From Ignavibacteriales bacterium (GTDB taxonomy: Bacteria > Bacteroidota > Ignavibacteria > Ignavibacteriales > Melioribacteraceae): a stretch of DNA of 64,000 nucleotides. The notes under the pieces were generated by a model that made no database searches, was not told where the DNA came from, and saw nothing but the letters and a program-made list of their open reading frames with translations. Below are positions 1 to 8,747 of this stretch, in pieces. Positions within the stretch are counted from its first letter, which is position 1. Each line of letters opens with the position of its first letter. The stretch is taken from contig JAPLFG010000001.1 in assembly GCA_026390795.1 (NCBI GenBank), positions 124,001 to 188,000 on the forward strand, written 5' to 3'. Made by a program: the position numbers and the translations under genes.

Positions 1-384
1 AAGAAACCGATGCTTGGTATCTGCCTCGGTATGCAGCTACTTTGCGATAAATCGAAAGAGGGAGACACATCTTGTCTTGGAATTTTTTCTGTAACTACGG
101 AAAAGTTTGATGAAACAAAAATTAAAGTTCCGAATATGGGCTGGAACCAAATTAAATATGTTAAGAATTCAAAATTATTTACCGGAATTCCTGAAGAAGA
201 ATATTTCTATTTCGCAAATTCTTATTATGTTCCGGTTAATGAAAATACAACTTCAATTTGTAATTACGGTATTGATTTCTGTTCTTCGATGGAGAAAGAA
301 AATTTTTACGGAGTTCAATTCCATCCGGAAAAATCGGGCAAAATGGGGATTCAATTAATAAAAAACTTTGTGGAAATATGTTAA
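1..384 (+). CDS. hisH: Imidazole glycerol phosphate synthase, glutaminase subunit (5' truncated by window)
   Basis: Class I glutamine amidotransferase that releases ammonia from glutamine and channels it to HisF for imidazole-ring closure in histidine synthesis. The frame is already open at base 1, so the first ~75 residues lie outside the window. Seen: the nucleophile loop GICLGMQLL with its Cys, and the C-terminal FHPEKS carrying the His-Glu of the triad. It overlaps hisA by 7 nt and sits in front of hisA, hisF and hisIE, the usual order of a distal his operon. Identification is firm; only the true start is unknown. Confidence 0.95.
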   Translation, partial: KKPMLGICLGMQLLCDKSKEGDTSCLGIFSVTTEKFDETKIKVPNMGWNQIKYVKNSKLFTGIPEEEYFYFANSYYVPVNENTTSICNYGIDFCSSMEKENFYGVQFHPEKSGKMGIQLIKNFVEIC

Positions 385-1094
385 TAATACCGGCAATTGA
401 TATCTTGGACGGAAAAGTTGTCCGTCTGCAAAAAGGGGATTTCGCTACTGCGAAAAGTTATTCCGATCATCCGGTTGATCAAGCAAAAATTTATGATGAG
501 TCCGGCTTTGAATGGATTCATATTGTTGATCTCTCCGGATCAAAAGATGGAATAATTACTTCACTTAAAATTCTTGAAGAGATCAAAAAGAATACAAAAT
601 TAAAAATTGAATTCGGCGGCGGTATAAGAAACGTTGAAGATATTTCAAAACTGTTTTCTATTGGAGTTGATAAAGTTGTTGTCGGCTCACTTCCGGTTCT
701 TGATAAACCCGAATTTGAGACAGTAGTTGAAACATTTCCGCCAGATAAAATTATTATCGCTGCCGATACAAAGAAAGGTGAGGTTGTAGTAAAAGGATGG
801 AGCGAAAATTCATACCTTGAGATTAGTGTTTATATAACTCAATGCAAAGGTTATGGAATTAACAATTATCTTATTACCGATATTGATAAAGACGGAATGC
901 TTGAAGGGCCGAATTTGCGGCTTTACCATGGTTTGAAAGAACTCTTTCCCGATCTATTTCTGATTGCGTCCGGCGGTATAAGAGGGAAAAAAGATTTGGA
1001 AGATCTTAAAGAGTATAATTGCAATGCCGCTATAGTTGGTAAAGCTATCTATGAGAATAAAATTGATTTAAAGGAATTATCAAAATTTGATTAG
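378..1094 (+). CDS. hisA: ProFAR isomerase (phosphoribosylformimino-5-aminoimidazole carboxamide ribotide isomerase)
   Basis: Catalyses the Amadori isomerisation of ProFAR to PRFAR, the fourth histidine step, as a (beta/alpha)8 barrel. The 238-residue length is normal for the family. The two catalytic aspartates are visible as Asp8 (IPAIDILDGK) and Asp130 (AADTKKGE), and the phosphate-binding loops FGGGIR and ASGGIR are intact, with VGKAIYE near the C-terminus. The gene starts with ATG inside the end of hisH and overlaps hisF by 8 nt, so translation is probably coupled. A second, divergent hisA lies at 17700-18452; this copy, being inside the his operon, is the likely biosynthetic one. Confidence 0.96.
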   Translation: MLIIPAIDILDGKVVRLQKGDFATAKSYSDHPVDQAKIYDESGFEWIHIVDLSGSKDGIITSLKILEEIKKNTKLKIEFGGGIRNVEDISKLFSIGVDKVVVGSLPVLDKPEFETVVETFPPDKIIIAADTKKGEVVVKGWSENSYLEISVYITQCKGYGINNYLITDIDKDGMLEGPNLRLYHGLKELFPDLFLIASGGIRGKKDLEDLKEYNCNAAIVGKAIYENKIDLKELSKFD

Positions 1095-1839
1095 CAAAAG
1101 AATCATCCCGTGTCTCGATGTTCAAAACGGCATGGTTGTAAAGGGAATAAATTTTGTTGAACTGCGTCATGCCGGATCGGCTGTTGAACTTGCAGAAAGA
1201 TATTACAACGAAGGAGCCGATGAATTAGTTTTTCTTGATATAACAGCTTCAATAGAAAAAAGAAAAACCCTTGTAGAACTTGTTAAGCAAGTTGCCAAAG
1301 TTATAAGGATACCCTTTACAGTAGGCGGCGGAATCTCTGAACTAAAAGATATTGAAGCGTTGCTTGGAGCAGGCGCTGACAAAGTTTCTCTCAACACATC
1401 AATTGTAAAAAATCCTTCTTTAATTTCCGGAGCCGCGAAGAGATTCGGAAGTCAAGCTGTTGTTGCCGCTATTGATGTAAAAAATGTCGGATCGCAAAAA
1501 AAAGTATTTGTTAAAGGCGGAAAAGAAGAAACTGAATTGGATGGTCTTGCGTGGTGCAGAAAAGTTAATGAGCTTGGCGCCGGAGAAATATTACTAACAT
1601 CTATGGATCACGACGGAACCAAGAACGGTTACGATCTTCCATTCTTAAAAGAAGTAATTAAAAATATAACAATTCCGCTGATTGCATCCGGAGGTGCCGG
1701 TACTAAGGAACATTTTCTGGATGTTTTTAATATTGGCGTTGACGCCGCTCTTGCAGCTTCTCTTTTTCATTATGAAGAATTGACGATTTTAGAATTAAAA
1801 AAATATTTACAATCAAACGGAATTAGAGTGCGTTTATGA
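1087..1839 (+). CDS. hisF: Imidazole glycerol phosphate synthase, cyclase subunit
   Basis: Cyclase half of the HisH-HisF complex: uses ammonia and PRFAR to make imidazole glycerol phosphate and AICAR. It has 250 residues, a standard length. Catalytic Asp11 (IPCLDVQNG) and Asp130 (VVAAIDVK) are present, as are the phosphate loops VGGGIS and ASGGAG. The start is TTG at 1087, inside the hisA stop region, giving an 8-nt overlap; the residues at the barrel start (MISKRIIPCLD) match the family, so TTG is the likely true start. It overlaps hisIE by 4 nt (ATGA). Confidence 0.96.
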   Translation: MISKRIIPCLDVQNGMVVKGINFVELRHAGSAVELAERYYNEGADELVFLDITASIEKRKTLVELVKQVAKVIRIPFTVGGGISELKDIEALLGAGADKVSLNTSIVKNPSLISGAAKRFGSQAVVAAIDVKNVGSQKKVFVKGGKEETELDGLAWCRKVNELGAGEILLTSMDHDGTKNGYDLPFLKEVIKNITIPLIASGGAGTKEHFLDVFNIGVDAALAASLFHYEELTILELKKYLQSNGIRVRL

Positions 1840-2450
1840 TAAAAGCAGATGAATTGAATTTTGAAAAACTTGGCGGTTTAATTCCGGCTGTTGTTTCAGA
1901 TTCAGAAACAAATCAAGTTTTAATGCTCGGCTTTATGAATAAAGAAGCAATTGCAAAGACAATCGAAACAAAACAAGTAACTTTTTTCAGCAGAACGAGA
2001 AATACTTTATGGACAAAAGGGGAAACATCCGGTAATTTTTTGAATCTTATTGATATCAAAAAAGACTGCGACAGTGATTCTTTACTAATCCTTGCAAAAC
2101 CGGATGGACCCACATGTCATAGGGGGACTTATTCATGTTTCGGAATTGAAAAGAAGAATACTCCTTTCATAGACCAGCTTAGTCAATTGATTAAAGAAAG
2201 AAAAAAAAATCTTCCGGAAAATTCATACACAACAAAACTTTTTAAGGAAGGCGCCGATAGGATTATTCAGAAAGTAGGCGAAGAAGCAATTGAAACGGTT
2301 ATTGCCGCAAAGAACCGTAATAAAGAAGAAATTATAAATGAAACATCCGATTTAATCTATCATCTTCTAGTAATGCTTGCCGAACAGGAAATTGAGCTTG
2401 ACGAAGTTATTAATAAGCTGATTTCCCGTCATAAAATAAAATCTGAATAA
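1836..2450 (+). CDS. hisIE: Bifunctional phosphoribosyl-AMP cyclohydrolase / phosphoribosyl-ATP pyrophosphatase
   Basis: Performs histidine steps 2 and 3 in one polypeptide of 204 residues. The HisI domain occupies about residues 1-115, with LMLGFMNKEA, FFSRTRNTLWTKGETSGN and the metal-binding cysteines in DCDSDS and PTCHRGTYSCF. The HisE domain follows (about 118-204) with the all-alpha YTTKLF and QKVGEEAIETVIAA signatures. Start ATG overlaps the hisF stop. It is the last gene of the operon segment visible here; no clear intrinsic terminator follows. Confidence 0.95.
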   Translation: MIKADELNFEKLGGLIPAVVSDSETNQVLMLGFMNKEAIAKTIETKQVTFFSRTRNTLWTKGETSGNFLNLIDIKKDCDSDSLLILAKPDGPTCHRGTYSCFGIEKKNTPFIDQLSQLIKERKKNLPENSYTTKLFKEGADRIIQKVGEEAIETVIAAKNRNKEEIINETSDLIYHLLVMLAEQEIELDEVINKLISRHKIKSE

Positions 2451-2734
2451 AGCCCAGAATTCGCTTCTTTCTTGAGTTTTTAAGCTCTATTCAGCCATCC
2501 CGGTATATAAATTATATCCCACGTTAAACTTTATTCAAGAGAGTTCGATAATGATAACATAAGGGGTATAACTATAATGAAAATCAATTGGGTTCTCGAA
2601 CATAGATCAAAACTTTGCTCCCGGTCGTCTGAATTAACAAAAATAAACTTTAGTCGTTTCTATATAAAATATTATTAATCTTGTTGAAAAAAATTTACTC
2701 GAAAAATATTCAGTTTAATAGAGAGTAATTTATA

Positions 2735-3661
2735 ATGTATCGAAGCAATAATATGATGGGCGTCATACTTGCAGGCGGTGAGGGGGTTCGACTTCAAAAT
2801 TTTGTCCGGACGCTATACGGATATCACCGACCGAAGCAATATTGTACATTCACGGGTACGCGTTCAATGTTCAAACACACTATTGACCGTGCCTCAATGC
2901 TGATTCCTCAAAAGCAATTGTTTACAATTGTGAACAGCGATCACCGCAATTATGTTGCCGAAGAATCACTCAATAGAACTCCTATCACAATTATTGAACA
3001 GCCATGCCTGCGTGATACTGCGGCGGGAATTCTTTTGCCTCTTCTGAAAATTGAAAGCATTAATCCCGATGCGACCGTAGCAATCTTTCCTTCAGATCAT
3101 TACATTCTGAATGAAAAAAGGTTTATGGAACATGTTAATAAAGCTGCTCTATTTGTAGAGGAAAATCCAAAATCGATTGTCACGCTCGGAATCAAACCGG
3201 ATAGAATTGAATCCGGTTACGGATGGATCGAACCAACACGCGATCTCTTCAGCGACGGAACAACCAAAATTTTTAATGTAAAAAAGTTTATTGAAAAGCC
3301 GGACAGCAGTTATACAAAAGTTCTTATGAGTCAGGGCTGTATGATCAATACATTTGTAATGATTGGTAAATGTTCTTCGTTTATTAAACATATTAATTTT
3401 TGTCTCCCTGAACTTGTCGGTGCATTTCAACCGATCCGTGCCAAGATGGGGACTTCAATGGAAAAAATAAATATTAGACGGTTATATAAATATCTTCCAT
3501 CGTTCAATTTTTCAAAATCCGTTCTTGAAAATATTCCTCAATATCTGAACGTTCTCGAAGTTACGGATGTATATTGGAGCGATTGGGGTGATGAACACCG
3601 GATCAATTCCGATCTAGAAAGTATTAACGTTGCTATGGAAGAAGCGCTACTGGCAATGTAG
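2735..3661 (+). CDS. Mannose-1-phosphate guanylyltransferase-like sugar nucleotidyltransferase
   Basis: NTP-transferase fold enzyme expected to join a hexose 1-phosphate to a nucleoside triphosphate, most likely GDP-mannose synthesis for glycans. Seen: the nucleotide loop VILAGGEGVRL (residues 10-20) followed by RPKQYC, the family's RPKQF-type motif, then FPSDHY and EKPD. With 308 residues it is shorter than two-domain ManC proteins and lacks their C-terminal mannose-6-phosphate isomerase half. The first six residues before MMGVILAGG are unusual; a start at residue 7 or 8 is possible. It is isolated, with a hairpin just downstream. The sugar specificity is inferred. Confidence 0.75.
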   Translation: MYRSNNMMGVILAGGEGVRLQNFVRTLYGYHRPKQYCTFTGTRSMFKHTIDRASMLIPQKQLFTIVNSDHRNYVAEESLNRTPITIIEQPCLRDTAAGILLPLLKIESINPDATVAIFPSDHYILNEKRFMEHVNKAALFVEENPKSIVTLGIKPDRIESGYGWIEPTRDLFSDGTTKIFNVKKFIEKPDSSYTKVLMSQGCMINTFVMIGKCSSFIKHINFCLPELVGAFQPIRAKMGTSMEKINIRRLYKYLPSFNFSKSVLENIPQYLNVLEVTDVYWSDWGDEHRINSDLESINVAMEEALLAM

Positions 3662-3666
3662 TTTTT

Positions 3667-3690
3667 GAGAACAGGGATTCCTGTTTTCTT
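3667..3690 (+). terminator. Possible terminator after the guanylyltransferase gene
   Basis: GAGAACAGG pairs with CCTGTTTTC (one G-U pair) around a GATT loop, starting six bases past the stop codon. The T tract after the stem is short (TTTTCTT), so strength is doubtful. Confidence 0.45.
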
Positions 3691-4259
3691 GGGGGGCGAA
3701 TTTATCTTTGTAATTTAATTTAATATGCACCATTCTTATTATACCGTGAATCGTGAAAAGTGAAACGGAAGTTTCGCATTTCATCTCACGTTTCCAGTTT
3801 CTCGTTTCTCGTCTCAATCCAGCTGACTGCAAATCATTTTTAAACTGTGAGACATAATTATAAAATATTATATCTACTTAATAAAATCTTCTAAAGATGG
3901 GGATTTTTATACAGGTTACAGAAATAATCCAGAAAAGAAATACCTCAAAATAAGCTGGGGAAATGGATACTTAAAAAATCAGATCAGATTCTATCTCACG
4001 ATCTGAACAAAGTCAAACCCCGACGTGGAATCGAACATTAAATCTCCTTTCTTGTTAACATTCGCTAGTTTTAGGTCGTAAGACTTTATATATATGATAA
4101 TATGACATTTTCTTATTCCAGTTAGATTCTAATTAAGACGCAAAAAAATAGAAACGAAAATAAAAACAAAAAATTTATAGGCAGATAAACAACTTCCGCA
4201 ATGTTTACTGTTGGCGGAATAGTTAATAGTTATACCGTAAATAATTAAGGAGAATAAAA
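3691..4259. other. Gene-free stretch
   Basis: No convincing coding frame or RNA gene. It contains a compact hairpin at 3760-3777 (GTGAAAC, GGAA tetraloop, GTTTCGC) inside a segment rich in CGTTTC/CTCG words (about 3746-3815) that looks like part of a dispersed repeat, although only one copy is in the window. The end holds AAGGAGA, the ribosome-binding site of the next gene. Confidence 0.5.
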
Positions 4260-4592
4260 TTGGAAAGTATATTCCCATTGCCCATATTAAATCTTCCAGA
4301 AGCAGATGTCCTACTAGATGGAGTGAAAGCATATTTGTCACAATCAAAAACACATCAAATAGTTTTTATGCAGTTTGAAAAGGATGTTTTGTTACCAGAA
4401 CATTCTCATGCTGCACAAGTTGGGTTCATCTTAGAAGGAAAGATCGATTTAGTTATAGGTGGTAATAAACACTGTTTTGCAAAAGGAGATAGATATTATA
4501 TTCCTGAAGGTATAAAACATCCTGGTAAAATCTATGCTGGATATAGTGATATAACATTCTTTGATGAATCTAACCGTTATTCTGTAAAATAG
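4260..4592 (+). CDS. Small cupin-domain protein
   Basis: A 110-residue single-domain cupin. The metal-binding histidines are recognisable in LPEHSHAAQ (residues ~45-53) and the second motif in IPEGIKHPG, with FILEGKIDLVIGG between them. Such small cupins bind a metal and a small ligand; the ligand cannot be read from sequence. The start is TTG at 4260, supported by AAGGAGA 6 nt upstream; the first in-frame ATG (residue 37) would cut off the leading strands. It stands alone between two long non-coding stretches, with no partner gene to suggest a pathway. Confidence 0.8.
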   Translation: MESIFPLPILNLPEADVLLDGVKAYLSQSKTHQIVFMQFEKDVLLPEHSHAAQVGFILEGKIDLVIGGNKHCFAKGDRYYIPEGIKHPGKIYAGYSDITFFDESNRYSVK

Positions 4593-4962
4593 TATATAAG
4601 TGATAAGTAGGGCTGCAAGAATTGTTGTTGTAAATATTTTAATAGTAGAGAGGCTTTAGTTTTTATTTTTATGCTGGAATAAAATATTTTACTTATAAGT
4701 ACGGAATATCCCGCACCTCAAAAGCGGCCGCGTCCTCGATGAGTTCGTATTGCGTTCTTGGACCGTCAAGAACCACTCTTTATCAGAAACAAATGATGAA
4801 GAGGATCCCATTCGGATAAGTATTAATAAGGTGTCAACCTCCAACGTGTATATGAAAAAGTATGAAACAAAACCGTAATACATCTAATAAATTTGGTTAC
4901 TTTAATGTAACCAACAAAGATTTCAATGCGTCAAACGTAGGCATAAAAGATAGGATTATAAA
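4593..4962. other. Gene-poor stretch with a start-less open frame
   Basis: Bases 4699-4878 (+) stay open for about 59 codons, with a coding-like and locally GC-richer composition (reads LKSGRVLDEFVLRSWTVKN and so on) but no plausible start or ribosome site. It may be the tail of a decayed gene. A perfect 8-bp hairpin lies at 4893-4914, and nothing else is recognised. Confidence 0.4.
4893..4914. promoter_or_regulatory. Perfect inverted repeat upstream of DUF4395 gene
   Basis: TTGGTTAC and GTAACCAA form an 8-bp perfect dyad around TTTAAT, 49 nt before the ATG at 4963. It has no T tract, so an operator or leader structure is more likely than a terminator. No regulator can be assigned. Confidence 0.35.
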
Positions 4963-5625
4963 ATGAAGAACGTAATAAAATTCGGGGAAGATGTTGAAGG
5001 ATATAATATTGCTGTTCTAAATGAACGTGAAATAAGAGCGGCAGCAGGAATTCTATTCTTCTTTACATTTCTCTCTTTAATGTTCATTCTGTTTAAGGAA
5101 GACTTTCTACTAATAAAGTATGTTATAACTGTCTTCCTCACGGATTTTATTATACGTGTATTTGTTAATCCCAGATTTTCTCCCACATTAATAATCGGGC
5201 GTTTGATTGTTAGGAATCAAGTGCCGGAATATGTCGGTGCCCAGCAAAAAAAGTTTTCATGGGCAATCGGCGTTGTGTTGTCGGCTATAATGTTCGTTAT
5301 GTTTGTGATTGTAAACGCATTCAGCCCAATTACCGGTATTGTATGCCTTATCTGCTTGATATTCTTATTCTTTGAATCTGCATTTGGTATTTGTTTAGGG
5401 TGTAAATTTTATTCAATGTTCTATAAAGAAAAAGCTCAATATTGTCCGGGTGAAGTCTGTGATGTAAAATCAAAACAAGAAATTCAAAAAACTTCATGGG
5501 TTCAAATGCTTGTTGTCTTAGGACTTATTGCTTTCATTTTCCTCACTGCCATTATATTTAATGATAATTTTAGCATAAAACCTCATGCCTTATTCGGAAA
5601 CAGTAATACTACTCAAACAAAATAA
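4963..5625 (+). CDS. DUF4395 family integral membrane protein
   Basis: A 220-residue membrane protein with roughly five hydrophobic segments (about residues 27-45, 50-66, 84-105, 108-130 and 160-180). The motif FGICLGCKFY after the fourth segment, followed by CPGEVCD, is typical of the DUF4395 family and supplies four cysteines near the membrane face. Family function is not established; some relatives lie near thiol-redox or sulfur genes, so a redox role is possible but unproven here. The gene is monocistronic, with a perfect inverted repeat 49 nt upstream. Confidence 0.8.
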   Translation: MKNVIKFGEDVEGYNIAVLNEREIRAAAGILFFFTFLSLMFILFKEDFLLIKYVITVFLTDFIIRVFVNPRFSPTLIIGRLIVRNQVPEYVGAQQKKFSWAIGVVLSAIMFVMFVIVNAFSPITGIVCLICLIFLFFESAFGICLGCKFYSMFYKEKAQYCPGEVCDVKSKQEIQKTSWVQMLVVLGLIAFIFLTAIIFNDNFSIKPHALFGNSNTTQTK

Positions 5626-5857
5626 AAGAGAGATTAATTTTTAATAATACTTTTCCTTAGAGGATAACGCGGCTAACATAAAATATTTTGCAAATCTCCA
5701 GTCATTCATTGCGTTAGGAATAATGACCGGCGGAGTTCAAAAGTAACTTATAATTTATTAGCGAAACTTTCTAAACTGAATTGCCTTTCGGCAGAATCTT
5801 TTGTTAATGTTTGAATGTACAAAGAAGACCATTGTGCAGTTAAAGAAAGGAAATTAT

Positions 5858-6496
5858 ATGCAGAAAATATTCTTTGCCGTTCTGATGATTACAGCAGTAG
5901 GCGTTTCAACAACACCCGCTCAATTAATAAAAAATTACGGTATAAAAGCCGGCTCTACATCCACGACTCAATCATGGAATTGGCCTGCTCAGTCGGGTGT
6001 AATTGCAAATTCAGAGCCGCAGCAGGGACTGGATGTTGGTTTCTTCGTTGAGTGGTTTGATCTTCCGGCGCTGAGTGCAATAACGGAGATTCACTATACT
6101 CAAAAAGGCTCAAAAGAAAATACTAATATAATGATCACCGACTTACAGCATCCCGATGGGACCGGTAGATTCCTCTCTTATTCAACACGAATTAGTTATT
6201 TAACAATACCGGTACTATTAAAAGTAAGAATGAATCTTGGATTGTTTGCCCCGTATCTATTTGCCGGACCAAGATTCGATTATAAACTTTCCAGCAGCAG
6301 CACTTCAATTTCTTATGACCCCAACAAACTAGATATCGGCGGGACATTTGGGATCGGGTTGGATTTAGCACCAATTTTACCAAGCCGGTTTGCATTGGAA
6401 TTCCGGTACAGCCCAACATTCCAGGATTGTTATTCCAATAATTCATTGAAAGTCAGGAACAGTTCAATGGAATTTCTGGTTGCATTAAATTTTTGA
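5858..6496 (+). CDS. Outer-membrane beta-barrel protein (PorT-like fold)
   Basis: A 212-residue exported protein with a signal peptide (MQKIFFAVLMITAVGVSTTP, cleavage near AQL) and alternating beta strands ending in FLVALNF, whose terminal Phe is the usual C-terminal signature for outer-membrane insertion. An upstream GTPase or enzymatic motif is absent. The start chosen is ATG 5858, preceded by AAAGAAAGGAAA; the frame is open back to 5801, but that extension would bury the signal peptide. It resembles the outer-membrane beta-barrel (PF13568-like) proteins common in Bacteroidota. The function is unknown. Confidence 0.75.
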   Translation: MQKIFFAVLMITAVGVSTTPAQLIKNYGIKAGSTSTTQSWNWPAQSGVIANSEPQQGLDVGFFVEWFDLPALSAITEIHYTQKGSKENTNIMITDLQHPDGTGRFLSYSTRISYLTIPVLLKVRMNLGLFAPYLFAGPRFDYKLSSSSTSISYDPNKLDIGGTFGIGLDLAPILPSRFALEFRYSPTFQDCYSNNSLKVRNSSMEFLVALNF

Positions 6497-6656
6497 GATA
6501 GCATCAATTACATAAAAATGGTAAGGTAATTTATAATTCTTCCGTGGCCGAAAGGCGACTTACAAAGAACTTGATAGTTTTATAAATTCAGTTATGTAAA
6601 ACGATAAAATTTATTTTTGGAAAGGTAAATAATCAAAATTGATGGAGAAGAAGGGA

Positions 6657-7589
6657 ATGAATATCTACCGCAACATTCTACAGGCAATTGGAAACACATC
6701 GTTAGTTCAACTTCGCAATGTTGTTCCGCCAGGTTGCGCAAAAATATTTGTAAAACTTGAATGGGAAAATCCAACCGGAAGCATGAAAGACCGTACTGCT
6801 CTTGCAATGATTTCGAAAGCAGAGGAAGACGGCAGATTGAAACCCGGCGATATGATTGTTGAATACACAGGCGGCAGTACCGGGATTTAGCTTGCGTTGA
6901 TTTGTGTTGCAAAAGGATACCGGATTCATATAATTACTTCGGATGCATTTAGTCAGGATAAAAGAAATCAGATGACTGCTTATGGTGCCGACATAACAAT
7001 TATTCCAAGCGAGGGTGGACTTACAACAAAGAAATTGATTCTAGAAATGATTGAAGCAGCAAGAGAGTTCAGCAAGCAGCCTCACACGTACTGGACTGAC
7101 CAACTTAAGAATCTTGACAGTATAGTTGGTTATTATCCTTTGGCAGAAGAAATCTGGAATCAAACTAATGGGGAAGTTGACTTATTTATTCAGTCGGTTG
7201 GGACAGCAGCATCATTGAGAGGTGTTGCAACTATTTTAAAGAAACGAAATCCCAATATCAAAGTGATTGCGGTTGAACCGGCTGAATCATCAATACTGTT
7301 GGGAGGTCAACCCGGTCCACATAAAATAGAAGGAGTTGGAATTGGTTATATTCCACCATTGTGGGATCCAAGTCTTGTAGATGAAATTATTGCAGTGAAA
7401 ACCGAAGACGCGAAAGAAATGACAAGACGTTTAGCCCGCGAAGAAGGGTTGTTTGCAGGCACTTCATCAGGCGCAAATGTAGTGGCAGCAATTCGAGCTG
7501 GGGAACGGTTAGGTCCGGAGAGCACAATTGTTACTTTAATGGTTGATTCCGGTTTAAAATATCTTAGTACTGATGTCTATAAAAAATAA
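6657..7589 (+). pseudogene. Cysteine synthase family (PLP) gene interrupted by an in-frame amber codon
   Basis: A CysK/CBS-like beta-replacing enzyme of 310 codons that would use PLP to make cysteine from O-acetylserine and sulfide. Codon 78 is TAG (6888-6890), directly after the phosphate-binding GGSTGI, where relatives usually carry serine (GGSTGISLA); TCG to TAG is one base change. Before it are IGNTSLVQL and the PLP lysine in NPTGSMKDR; after it 233 codons continue in the same frame with no further damage. A restart at TTG 6897 would lack the PLP lysine. TAG is an ordinary stop in this window (hisA, the guanylyltransferase), so recoding is unlikely. A recent pseudogene or a base-call error. 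Confidence 0.8.
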
Positions 7590-7635
7590 AATAATTGCAA
7601 ACAAAGATCAGTTCAACGGATTAAGGAATCTAAAA

Positions 7636-7941
7636 ATGGAAAAGAAAAAAATTATATTTCTACCAATTGCAATCATGCTGCTAATTATGTTGAGCGGATG
7701 CGCGGATTTGATTCAATACCAATATTCGAAAGAGATTCAGCAGGTAGGGTTTTGGTATGGACTTTGGCACGGAATGATAATGCCGATAAGTTTTATAATA
7801 TCACTGTTCAATAATCAAGTTGCGGTCTACGCAGTCTATAATAACGGAGTATGGTATAACTTCGGTTTTCTATTAGGATTGAGCATGTCGATCGGCGGTG
7901 GAAGTTCGGCTTCTACACGTAAAGCAAAATTCCGTAAATAA
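7636..7941 (+). CDS. Small putative lipoprotein / membrane protein
   Basis: A 101-residue protein with an N-terminal hydrophobic segment ending in the lipobox LSGC (MEKKKIIFLPIAIMLLIMLS then GC), a second hydrophobic stretch (GMIMPISFIISLF) and a glycine/serine-rich end. The start is ATG 7636 with AAGGA nine bases upstream; the longer frame from 7573 overlaps the end of the preceding gene and displaces the signal sequence. Homologous small proteins with the same FWYGLWHG core occur in other Bacteroidota as far as I recall, but no function is known. It may be co-transcribed with the broken cysteine synthase 46 nt upstream. Confidence 0.65.
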   Translation: MEKKKIIFLPIAIMLLIMLSGCADLIQYQYSKEIQQVGFWYGLWHGMIMPISFIISLFNNQVAVYAVYNNGVWYNFGFLLGLSMSIGGGSSASTRKAKFRK

Positions 7942-8090
7942 TAATCTGATTAAAATCCGTGAGTTCTCTTCTCCTAAAGACAGAAGTGAAATTCGTCGGA
8001 AGTAATTAAACCGGTGGTTGGAAAGAAATAATTCTTATTTTTCGGCTGCCGTTAATCAATCAATATCAAAATAGGAGAGTATTTTAATTA

Positions 8091-8708
8091 GTGAATGAAC
8101 CAACCTTATTCCCGCCAGAAAGCAGCGTAGAATTCAAATTCGATAAAAATTATTTCGAGGAAGAAAAATTTGAAAAGTTATCGTTTCAGCAGTTACGCCT
8201 TAACGATGTTGAATTCTTTATGTGCGAATTCGACGGAGTAGTCTTCACAAAAACCGTATTCAATTCATGCCGTTTTGAAAAATGCAAATTTACAAACTGC
8301 GATCTAAGTTTGGCAAAAATTAATAACAGTTCGTTTTTAGATGTTATGTTCGAGAGCTGCAAACTAATTGGGATCGATTGGACAAAGGTTTGTCAACCGC
8401 TTAAAGTGGACTTTCTAAAATGTAAACTTAACGATTCAATCTTTTTCAACATGGATTTCAGGTCAACCGGAATAGTCTCTTGCGAAGTGCATAATGTTGA
8501 TTTTGAACAGACAAATCTGAGCAAAGCAAATCTTAAATCATCGGATTTTCTGAACAGTACATTTTCAAATACTAATTTATCATTGGCTGATTTCACAGAT
8601 GCAATAAATTACCGCATCAATCCAAATAATAATAATATCAAGAAGGCAATATTTTCTCTACCCGAGGCAATCACCCTTCTTGATTCATGGGATCTTGAAA
8701 TAAAATAA
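8091..8708 (+). CDS. Pentapeptide-repeat protein, Qnr-like
   Basis: A 205-residue right-handed quadrilateral beta-helix protein. Repeats with Phe/Leu at the central position run from about residue 25 to 165 (CEFDGVVF, CRFEKCKFTNCDLS, ADFTDAINY). The helix is interrupted by GIDWTKVCQPLKV, and the C-terminus (KKAIFSLPEAITLLDSW) is the dimerisation tail seen in Qnr-type proteins that mimic DNA and protect DNA gyrase. The start is GTG 8091 with AGGAGAG at 8073-8079. The fold is firm; gyrase protection is only inferred from resemblance to chromosomal Qnr-like proteins. Confidence 0.8.
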   Translation: MNEPTLFPPESSVEFKFDKNYFEEEKFEKLSFQQLRLNDVEFFMCEFDGVVFTKTVFNSCRFEKCKFTNCDLSLAKINNSSFLDVMFESCKLIGIDWTKVCQPLKVDFLKCKLNDSIFFNMDFRSTGIVSCEVHNVDFEQTNLSKANLKSSDFLNSTFSNTNLSLADFTDAINYRINPNNNNIKKAIFSLPEAITLLDSWDLEIK

Positions 8709-8747
8709 AATTATTCTGCTATTTTTAATATAAATCAAGAGTATAAA

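Noticed and set aside
2577-2678. 33-codon frame between hisIE and the guanylyltransferase gene
   Set aside because: An AGGGG-like word precedes the ATG, but composition is random and there is no paralogue or recognisable motif; not enough support.
4030-4040. TGGAATCGAAC, a possible reverse tRNA T-loop
   Set aside because: No acceptor or anticodon arm pairs around it on either strand, and no CCA end is present.
6639-6656. Earlier TTG/ATG starts (6639, 6642) for the cysteine synthase family gene
   Set aside because: They add a short leader not seen in the family, whereas ATG 6657 (MNIYRN) is the usual beginning and has GGAG nine bases upstream.
6888-6890. Recoded amber codon (selenocysteine or pyrrolysine)
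   Set aside because: TAG ends several intact genes here, the lost residue is an ordinary serine position, and no recoding element is visible.
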